Shown piece after piece: positions 57,879-64,000 of a stretch of DNA of 64,000 bases. The stretch spans positions 427,501-491,500 of the forward strand of contig NZ_CP073745.1 in assembly GCF_024397975.1 (NCBI RefSeq), written 5' to 3'. The stretch is from Bacterioplanoides sp. SCSIO 12839 (GTDB taxonomy: Bacteria > Pseudomonadota > Gammaproteobacteria > Pseudomonadales > Oceanobacteraceae). How positions within the stretch are numbered: the first letter of the stretch is position 1; each line of letters begins with the position of its first letter. A program made the position numbers and the translations under genes. A model generated the notes under the pieces. That model searched no databases, was not told the DNA's origin, and was given only the letters and a program-made list of their open reading frames with translations.

Positions 57879-60267
57879 GTTAATTGATGCTCCTGAGCGT
57901 GAACGCCCGGCAAAAACAAAAAAGTTAAAGGGTCACACTGGCCAAAGCATGAAGCACGAAAGTGCTGAGAAACACGTTTCCGGAAAAGCAGTGTATGTCG
58001 ATGACATGCCGGAGTTTCCAAACCAGTTGCACATCGCAGTGGGTGGCAGTGCTTACCCCCACGCGAAAATTAAGTCGATCGATCTCTTTGCAGTTAGAGA
58101 AACCTTGGGGGTCGTCGATGTGATCACGGTAGAAGATGTACCAGGACACGTCGACATTGGCCCCGTTTTTTCTGGCGACCCTGTGTTGGTAGAAGAAACC
58201 TGCGAATACGTTGGCCAACCAATTTTTGCGGTAGCAGCCACCAGTATTGAGATTGCCCGTGCAGCGGTTAAAAAAGCTAAAATTGAATACGAAATACTGG
58301 AGCCAGTGCTGGACGTTGAAAAAGCGCTGGAACAGGAATTCTTCGTTCGTCCGACGCATCAGCATAAACGCGGTGATTCTGAAACGGCACTGAACAATGC
58401 TGCTCACCGTATTCAGGGTGCAATGCATGTGAATGGTCAGGAGCACTTTTATCTGGAAGGTCAGGTGTGCTCTGTTCACCCAACCGAAGACGGCGGTATG
58501 CATGTGTATACCTCCAGCCAGCACCCGACGGAAGTCCAGAAACTGGTCGCGGAAGTGTTGGATGTCAGTATTAATAAAGTGCAGGTTGAAGTACGCCGTA
58601 TGGGCGGTGGTTTTGGTGGTAAAGAAACCCAGGCCGCACCATTAGCTTGTATTGCCGCCATCATGGCGCACAAAACCGGTAAACCGGTGAAATACCGCAT
58701 GACCCGTAACGACGATATGGTGATGACGGGTAAACGTCACCCATTCTATAACCAGTACGATATTGGTTTTGACGAGCAGGGCATTATTCAGGGCGCAGAT
58801 TTAATGGTTACCGGTGATTGTGGTAACTCGCCGGATTTAAGTGACGCGATTGTTGACCGCGCCATGTTCCATTCCGATAACGCCTATTATCTGAATAACG
58901 CTACGGTGACTGGCCATCGGGCAAAAACGCATAAAGTATCGAACACCGCGTATCGTGGTTTTGGTGGCCCGCAGGGTGTGATTCTGGCGGAATTAATGAT
59001 GGACGATATTGCCCGTCATTTAGGGGAAGATCCGCTGACCATTCGTAAGCGTAATTTATACGGTGTGACGCACGATCATATTCGTACGGCGGATGGTGAC
59101 ATCGATCCACGTGATGAAACCCACTACGGCCAGAAAGTTGAGCACAATTTATTATCAGAATTAATTTCTGATTTAGAAACCAGCTCCGATTATTGGGCTC
59201 GTCGTGAAGCGATTAATGAGTTTAATCAAACCAGCCCGATTCTGAAAAAAGGCCTGGCGTTAACGCCGGTTAAATTTGGTATTTCTTTTACCGTTCAGTT
59301 TTTAAATCAGGCTGGCGCACTGGTTCATATTTACACCGATGGCAGTATTCATCTGAACCACGGTGGTACGGAAATGGGTCAGGGGTTATACCTGAAAGTG
59401 GCTCAAGTCGTTGCCGAAGAATTTCAGGTAGACCTGGATACCATTCAGGTATCCGCCACCCGTACCGATAAAGTGCCGAACACTTCGCCAACCGCAGCGT
59501 CTTCTGGTACCGATTTAAATGGTATGGCTGCACGTGATGCCTGTTTGCGTATTAAAGAAGGGTTATTCGCCTTCGCTTATGAGCATTATCAGGCGGATGC
59601 TGACAGCGTTAAATTATTCGATAGCCATCTGGTGTATCAGAAAGACGGTGAAGAACAACGTGTTCCATTTGCTGATTTTGTCCAGCAGGCGTATATGGGG
59701 CGTGTACCGCTGTCATCGACCGGTTTTTATAAAACGCCAAAAATCCACTACGACCGCGAAACCGGTAAAGGTCGCCCGTTCTATTATTACGCGAATGGTG
59801 CGGCGGTAAGCGAAGTCATTGTGGATACCTTAACCGGTGAATATCGTTTACAGCGGGTTGATATTCTTCACGATGTTGGTCGTTCATTAAACCCGGATAT
59901 TGATGTTGGTCAGATCGAAGGTGCCTTTATTCAGGGCATGGGTTGGTTAACTACTGAAGAGCTGGTTTGGAATAATGACGGCCGCTTAACCAGTAATGGC
60001 CCGGCGACCTATAAAATTCCGGCAGTGGGTGATACTCCGTTTGAATTTAATGTGAAGCTGATGGAAGACCGCCCGAATGGCGAGGCAACCGTGTACCGTT
60101 CTAAAGCGGTGGGCGAGCCGCCGTTTATGCACGGTATTTCGGTGTGGAGTGCTATTCGTGATGCGATTGCCAGCGTTGGTGATTACAAGTTGAATCCGCG
60201 TTTGGATACCCCGGCGACGCCTGAGCGTGTGTTATTTGCCGTTCAGGATGTGCAGGCAAAAGGCTGA
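57871..60267 (+). CDS. xdhB: Xanthine dehydrogenase, large molybdopterin subunit
   Basis: A 798-residue subunit that binds the molybdenum cofactor and oxidises the purine ring. Motifs are GKAVYVDDMPEFPNQLH, the GGGFGGKE cofactor loop, AYRGFGGPQG with the catalytic-pocket arginine, and VGEPPFMHG with the catalytic glutamate. Length and order are those of the bacterial XdhAB form. It follows xdhA with overlap. A hairpin-rich stretch separates it from xdhC. Confidence 0.95.
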   Translation: MRKLIDAPERERPAKTKKLKGHTGQSMKHESAEKHVSGKAVYVDDMPEFPNQLHIAVGGSAYPHAKIKSIDLFAVRETLGVVDVITVEDVPGHVDIGPVFSGDPVLVEETCEYVGQPIFAVAATSIEIARAAVKKAKIEYEILEPVLDVEKALEQEFFVRPTHQHKRGDSETALNNAAHRIQGAMHVNGQEHFYLEGQVCSVHPTEDGGMHVYTSSQHPTEVQKLVAEVLDVSINKVQVEVRRMGGGFGGKETQAAPLACIAAIMAHKTGKPVKYRMTRNDDMVMTGKRHPFYNQYDIGFDEQGIIQGADLMVTGDCGNSPDLSDAIVDRAMFHSDNAYYLNNATVTGHRAKTHKVSNTAYRGFGGPQGVILAELMMDDIARHLGEDPLTIRKRNLYGVTHDHIRTADGDIDPRDETHYGQKVEHNLLSELISDLETSSDYWARREAINEFNQTSPILKKGLALTPVKFGISFTVQFLNQAGALVHIYTDGSIHLNHGGTEMGQGLYLKVAQVVAEEFQVDLDTIQVSATRTDKVPNTSPTAASSGTDLNGMAARDACLRIKEGLFAFAYEHYQADADSVKLFDSHLVYQKDGEEQRVPFADFVQQAYMGRVPLSSTGFYKTPKIHYDRETGKGRPFYYYANGAAVSEVIVDTLTGEYRLQRVDILHDVGRSLNPDIDVGQIEGAFIQGMGWLTTEELVWNNDGRLTSNGPATYKIPAVGDTPFEFNVKLMEDRPNGEATVYRSKAVGEPPFMHGISVWSAIRDAIASVGDYKLNPRLDTPATPERVLFAVQDVQAKG

Positions 60268-60317
60268 TTTTATGAAAACGCACAACTCAGTTGGTCATTT
60301 TTGTTCGCAGGCACGCG

Positions 60318-60440
60318 GTAAATATTTACAAAGTACATCCATGTACTTTGCCCGTTGGGCAGCTGCGCTGTGCAAAACCTGCTCCTGCGGTTTTGTCCCT
60401 GTACGCTCGGCTGCGACATCCATGTCGCAGACGGCCTCGC
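60318..60440. repeat. Hairpin-rich repeat between xdhB and xdhC
   Basis: Two perfect palindromes share the centre CATCCATG. The first has arms CAAAGTACAT / ATGTACTTTG around CC (60329-60350). The second has CTGCGACAT / ATGTCGCAG around CC (60411-60430). Between them are CCCGTTGGG, GCAGCTGC and the stem CAAAACC/GGTTTTG, then TCCCTGTACGCTCG, which recurs inverted at about 63166-63179. An open frame across it (from 60271) is repetitive and unlikely to be a gene. Confidence 0.8.
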
Positions 60441-60501
60441 ACATTAATATCTGTCAGAAACATCTCCGGCAATCCACTTCACATTCAGAGGGGGAAGGGT
60501 G

Positions 60502-61410
60502 ATGCGCTCTCAACACTGGTTTGATGCTGTACAAAAATGCCAGCATAAAGGCGAAGCCTATGCTCTGGTGACGGTATTGGGTTGCACTGGTTCTACACCA
60601 CGCGATCAAAGCAGCAAAATGGTGATTACCGGCGAAAAAACCTACGACACCATTGGTGGTGGTCATCTTGAATTTGTTGTCACCAATAAAGCACGTGAGT
60701 TGTTGGTGGCTAATACCGATTCTCAACAAATTGATCACTTCCCTCTGGGCGCTTCGTTAGGCCAATGTTGTGGTGGTAGTGCAACTGTACTGATTGAAAC
60801 CTTTGCTGCGTGTGATTTTCAGGTTGCCGTATTTGGTGCAGGTCATGTTGCCAAAGCACTGATGAATATTCTGTCAGGCTTGCCGTGTAAGGTGAGTTGG
60901 GTGGATAGCCGTGCAGAATTATTTCCGGCTGAAACCGCAGCCAATATTAATGCCATCGTCAGTGATGATCCGACCTATGAAATGGAAAATCTGCCAGCTG
61001 GTGCCAACGTATTAATTCTGACGCATAACCATCAGCTGGATTATGAATTAACCGAAGCGGCGTTAAAGCACCCGGGATTAAATCATATTGGCTTAATTGG
61101 TTCCGATACCAAAGCGCAGCGTTTTATTCGTCGTTTAGAAGCGCGTGAATTTTCCCAGGGCGATATTCAACGGGTTATTTGTCCTGTAGGACTCAGTGCC
61201 GTGCCGGGTAAATTGCCGATGGAAGTGGCCGTGTCTATCGCTGGTGAGTTAATTGCACTGCAGCATCAAAATGAGGATCAGCTTGATAATAAGCAAATTG
61301 ATAAAAAGCAGCGCGGTCTGAGCTGGAAAAATATCAAGCAAGAATTAACCAATGATCAGCGTAGCGTGGATACCACGGGTACCGGTGCATCATTAAAGCT
61401 GTCAGATTAA
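60502..61410 (+). CDS. xdhC: Xanthine dehydrogenase accessory protein (molybdenum cofactor insertion)
   Basis: A 302-residue protein that binds and delivers the sulfurated molybdenum cofactor to XdhB. The N-terminal region shows LVTVLGCTGSTPRDQSSKMVI, GGGHLEF and the cysteine pair GQCCGG; the C-terminal Rossmann part shows VAVFGAGHVAKALMNIL, LTHNHQLDYEL and HIGLIGSDTKAQRFIRRL. The start is ATG 60502, after GGGGGAAGGG; the preceding GTG is also in frame. It is third in xdhABC although separated from xdhB by 234 bases. Confidence 0.93.
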   Translation: MRSQHWFDAVQKCQHKGEAYALVTVLGCTGSTPRDQSSKMVITGEKTYDTIGGGHLEFVVTNKARELLVANTDSQQIDHFPLGASLGQCCGGSATVLIETFAACDFQVAVFGAGHVAKALMNILSGLPCKVSWVDSRAELFPAETAANINAIVSDDPTYEMENLPAGANVLILTHNHQLDYELTEAALKHPGLNHIGLIGSDTKAQRFIRRLEAREFSQGDIQRVICPVGLSAVPGKLPMEVAVSIAGELIALQHQNEDQLDNKQIDKKQRGLSWKNIKQELTNDQRSVDTTGTGASLKLSD

Positions 61411-61442
61411 TTTTTTATTTAAACGAAACTATTTAAAGCACT

Positions 61443-62573
61443 ATGAACACTGAAGATTCTGTGAAAAACCCGTTTGAAACCTTATACACCGATCTGGCCA
61501 GCCGTAAGTTAGGCGGTCAGGCGATTGCCTGCAGCAACGACTTTTTTGCTGAAATGGAAAATCTGCTGAAGCTGGAAGAGCCGGTGTTCCAGAAGGGCGT
61601 ATTTACCGAGCGTGGGCAGTTGATGGATGGCTGGGAAAGCCGTCGTCGCCGTTTCCTGCCAGACGGTACCACCGACGATGGTCTGGAATACGACTGGTGT
61701 GTGATCAAGCTGGGTGCGCAGGGCATTATTCGTGGTGTTAACGTCGATACCGCGCACTTCCTGGGAAATGCGCCACAAAGCGTGTCGTTAGAGGCTTGTG
61801 TCAGCGAAGGCAACCCGGATGACAACACTGAGTGGACTGAAATTGTAGTTCGCTCCGAAGTTGGCCCGGGTGCGCCGCACTATTTTACCGTCGAGTCTGA
61901 GCAGGTCTGGACTCATGTTCGTCTGAATATGTACCCGGATGGCGGCATCGCTCGTTTAAAAGTGTACGGTGAAGTGATTCCGGATGCGGATTTATTCCTG
62001 CCGGGTGAACTCATTGACCTGGCTTATATTAAAAACGGCGCTCGCCCGGTTGTGTGTTCTGATATGTTCTTCTCCCATATGGAAAACATGATCATGCCGG
62101 GCCGTGGCGTGAACATGGGTGATGGTTGGGAAACCAAGCGCCGTCGTACCATTGGTGATGCTGAAAAAGATCGCTTTAATGATTGGTTGATTCTGAAATT
62201 AGCCGCCAAAGGCAGCATTGAAAAAGTGCTGGTGGATACCGCACACTTTAAAGGTAACTACCCGCATAGCTTCGCCATTGAAGCGGCTGTTCTAACTGAT
62301 GAGCAGGCAGCGGACGTTGCGGCATTAGAAGCCGACTCCCATCAGGATGCATTAATGGCGGGTCGTGCTCAGCCGTCTGCTGTTAACTGGCAGCCAATTA
62401 TGGATCGTACTCGTTTGTATGATGACCGTGAGCATACCTTCAAAAAAGAAGTGCAAAATAACGATCAGGCCTTTACCCATGTACGGGTAAAAATGTACCC
62501 GGATGGTGGTATCAGCCGTGTTCGTCTGTGGGGTTATCCATCTGAATCACTGGCAAAAGTGACGGGCAAATAA
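61443..62573 (+). CDS. alc: Allantoicase
   Basis: Hydrolyses allantoate to ureidoglycolate and urea. The 376-residue protein has the two repeated halves of the family. Half 1 shows LGGQAIACSNDFFAEMENLL, DGWESRRRR and VDTAHFLGN; half 2 shows CSDMFFSHMENMI, GDGWETKRRR and VDTAHFKGN. Both halves end in an RLNMYPDGGIARLK or RVKMYPDGGISRVR segment. It begins 32 bases after xdhC and is followed at once by uraD. Confidence 0.95.
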   Translation: MNTEDSVKNPFETLYTDLASRKLGGQAIACSNDFFAEMENLLKLEEPVFQKGVFTERGQLMDGWESRRRRFLPDGTTDDGLEYDWCVIKLGAQGIIRGVNVDTAHFLGNAPQSVSLEACVSEGNPDDNTEWTEIVVRSEVGPGAPHYFTVESEQVWTHVRLNMYPDGGIARLKVYGEVIPDADLFLPGELIDLAYIKNGARPVVCSDMFFSHMENMIMPGRGVNMGDGWETKRRRTIGDAEKDRFNDWLILKLAAKGSIEKVLVDTAHFKGNYPHSFAIEAAVLTDEQAADVAALEADSHQDALMAGRAQPSAVNWQPIMDRTRLYDDREHTFKKEVQNNDQAFTHVRVKMYPDGGISRVRLWGYPSESLAKVTGK

Positions 62574-62574
62574 C

Positions 62575-63099
62575 ATGGCAGACTTAACCTATACCGTAGA
62601 GCAACTTAACCAGTTAAATGAACAGGATGCCGCGTTTGCGTTTGAAAACTGCTGCACCTCAAAAAACTGGATTGAGGGTATGGTCGCAGCGCGCCCGTAT
62701 GCGAGTGTTGAGCAATGCCTGAGTGTTGCTGAAACCGTATGGAGCAAACTGGGCGAGAGTGATTTTCTGCAGGCTTTTGAAGGCCACCCAAAAATTGGTG
62801 ATGTGTCGAGCTTAAAAGCCAAATACGCGCACACCAAAAAACTGGCCTCTGGTGAACAAAGCTCTGTTAACGAAGCCAGTGATGACGTGATAGAACGCTT
62901 AGCCCAAGGCAATAATGAGTATCACGATAAAAATGGCTTTATTTTTATCGTCTGCGCGACCGGAAAATCCGCGGCTGAAATGCTGGAATTACTGGAGCAG
63001 CGTTTGCCAAATTCGCGCGAGCAAGAGTTGCTGAATGCGGCGGCTGAGCAAGCAAAAATCACCGCCATCCGAATTAATAAGCTATTACCGGATGCTTAA
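62575..63099 (+). CDS. uraD: OHCU decarboxylase
   Basis: Decarboxylates 2-oxo-4-hydroxy-4-carboxy-5-ureidoimidazoline to S-allantoin, the third step after urate oxidation. The 174-residue protein has the catalytic-histidine motif FEGHPKIGD, the SGEQSSVNEASDDVIERLAQGNNEYHDKNGF region and FIFIVCATGKSA. There is no signal peptide. It begins two bases after alc. Confidence 0.95.
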   Translation: MADLTYTVEQLNQLNEQDAAFAFENCCTSKNWIEGMVAARPYASVEQCLSVAETVWSKLGESDFLQAFEGHPKIGDVSSLKAKYAHTKKLASGEQSSVNEASDDVIERLAQGNNEYHDKNGFIFIVCATGKSAAEMLELLEQRLPNSREQELLNAAAEQAKITAIRINKLLPDA

Positions 63100-63123
63100 T
63101 TAAGAAGAAATTAAATGACAATT

Positions 63124-63213
63124 TATAGATAGATTGATGAGAGCCTTGGCGCCATGGATGGCGCGAACGAGCGTACAGGGATGTATTAACAGCGACTCTC
63201 AAAGATCTATCTA
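63124..63213. repeat. Composite inverted repeat with CATCC-type hairpins
   Basis: The outer arms near 63124-63142 (ATAGATAGATTGATGAGAG) and 63195-63213 are inverted copies with a few mismatches. Inside are the perfect hairpin GCGCCAT-GG-ATGGCGC (63149-63164) and TACA-GGGA-TGTA (63174-63185). It fills the gap between uraD and uraH and could fold as a long cruciform or RNA hairpin. Confidence 0.72.
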
Positions 63214-63268
63214 TGAGTTGTTATAAATATTAAGAATATTTTTTAGAATATGGGATGAGGAATCACCA

Positions 63269-63619
63269 ATGTCAGCACCATCTCCGATCACCACACACGT
63301 GTTAGACACACATTTAGGCAAACCGGCTGCCGGTATGGCAGTTGTACTGGAAAAACGCGATAGCGACGGTAACTGGGGCGAAATTGCCAGCGGCGAAACC
63401 AACAGCGATGGCCGTATTTTAGATTGGCTGGCGGGCCAGCAGCGTGAAGCCGGGATTTATAAAATCTCCTTTGCCACCGATCCATACTTCGAAAAACAAG
63501 GCTTAACCTGTTTTTATCCAAGCGTGTCGTTTGAATTCCGTATTGAAAACCCAGACGAGCATTATCATGTGCCGCTGCTGATTTCAGCGCATGGTATGTC
63601 GACTTATCGCGGTAGTTAA
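63269..63619 (+). CDS. uraH: 5-hydroxyisourate hydrolase
   Basis: Hydrolyses 5-hydroxyisourate, the product of urate oxidation, to OHCU. The 116-residue transthyretin-fold protein has ITTHVLDTHLGKPA with its active-site His at the N-terminus and ends in the diagnostic YRGS. It has no signal peptide, so it is cytoplasmic. It lies 169 bases after uraD and one base before allA. Confidence 0.96.
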   Translation: MSAPSPITTHVLDTHLGKPAAGMAVVLEKRDSDGNWGEIASGETNSDGRILDWLAGQQREAGIYKISFATDPYFEKQGLTCFYPSVSFEFRIENPDEHYHVPLLISAHGMSTYRGS

Positions 63620-63620
63620 T

Positions 63621-64000
63621 ATGACTTTTATTTTAAAACCTCAGCCATTAACCGCTGAAGCCTTCGCACCCTTCGGCGAAGTGGTCGAAGCCGGAACAAG
63701 CGCACCCATCATGATCAATGACGGCAACACCGAGCGTTATGATTCTCTGGTAAAAGTGCAAACCGAACGCCCGGAAGACACCGCCGTTATTAATATTTTC
63801 CGCGCACAACCACGTATGACTCAGCCTTTGCTAAACCGCCCGGGTCAACGAGAAGGCGACAAGCGCAGCATGCGTATCGAAATGATGGAACGCCACCCGC
63901 GTGGCAGCCAATCATTTCATCCGCTGTCAGGCGAACCTTATCTGGTGCTGGTGGCGGATGCGGTAGAAGAATTAACGCCTGAAAATTTACACCTGTTTCT
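63621..64000 (+). CDS. allA: Ureidoglycolate lyase, 5' part
   Basis: Splits ureidoglycolate to glyoxylate and urea, the last step of ureide breakdown. The 126 visible codons begin MTFILKPQPLTAEAFAPFGE and include INDGNTERY, INIFRAQPR and RIEMMERHPRGSQSFHPLSG, standard AllA segments with the substrate-pocket HP and F-HP residues. The gene is cut by the window end at about three quarters of its usual length. Confidence 0.93.
   Translation, partial: MTFILKPQPLTAEAFAPFGEVVEAGTSAPIMINDGNTERYDSLVKVQTERPEDTAVINIFRAQPRMTQPLLNRPGQREGDKRSMRIEMMERHPRGSQSFHPLSGEPYLVLVADAVEELTPENLHLF

Noticed and set aside
57925-58524. Long antisense frame of 199 codons within xdhB
   Set aside because: A shadow of a strongly conserved gene; no ribosome site and odd composition.
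60271-60502. Possible small gene starting at the ATG just after xdhB
   Set aside because: The frame runs across palindromic repeats and its protein is cysteine- and serine-rich without family resemblance. It has no clear ribosome site.

Overview
The window reads as a chromosomal segment of a marine gammaproteobacterium of the Oceanospirillales/Pseudomonadales type. This placement is inferred from gene order: the run slmA-argB-algC-dut-coaBC / radC-rpmB-rpmG-mutM followed by ferredoxin-coaD is the arrangement familiar from Pseudomonas and relatives. Choline-to-betaine genes, sodium-coupled alanine uptake and an extended AlgC also fit. No prophage, transposase, CRISPR array or tRNA gene was seen.

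Layout. Bases 1-1358 hold the 3' half of a 23S rRNA gene, the 5S gene and the rrn terminator. Bases 1835-6774 carry four overlapping genes for exported proteins that share an N-terminal L-x(2)-hydrophobic-x(3)-hydrophobic-x(3)-G motif; this is the least understood part of the window. Next come leuA, a HolD-like gene, rimI, an orphan CbiM-like permease, a RegB/RegA-type redox two-component pair on the minus strand and an alanine symporter. Bases 14033-21142 are housekeeping: prfC, a small membrane protein, rplM-rpsI, petABC (cytochrome bc1) and sspAB. Bases 21239-33284 hold slmA, argB, algC, dut and coaBC on the minus strand, radC, rpmB, rpmG, mutM and an outer-membrane protein on the plus strand, then ggt, a ferredoxin gene and coaD on the minus strand. 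Bases 33522-38011 hold a REC-REC-GGDEF protein, a HIT protein, ModF and an HD-GYP protein.

Bases 38204-46225 form a choline module: BetI regulator with a recognisable operator, BetB, BetA, a ChoXWV-type ABC importer and an outer-membrane porin. It is followed by a MarR regulator, an acyl-CoA ligase of the DmdB-like group and a DsbA/FrnE oxidoreductase.

Bases 49458-64000 form a purine import and degradation module: a RutR-family regulator, a Tsx/OmpK nucleoside channel and a BMP-type nucleoside ABC importer on the minus strand, then xdhABC, allantoicase, OHCU decarboxylase, HIU hydrolase and the start of ureidoglycolate lyase on the plus strand. Two RutR-like palindromes lie in the divergent promoter region, so uptake and oxidation are probably controlled together. 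Uricase and allantoinase are not in the window and would be expected downstream.

Several intergenic regions carry small hairpins built around a CATCC(A/C)TG centre with different but self-complementary arms, which look like a genomic repeat family. The mutM stop codon is embedded in a 21-bp tandem repeat.
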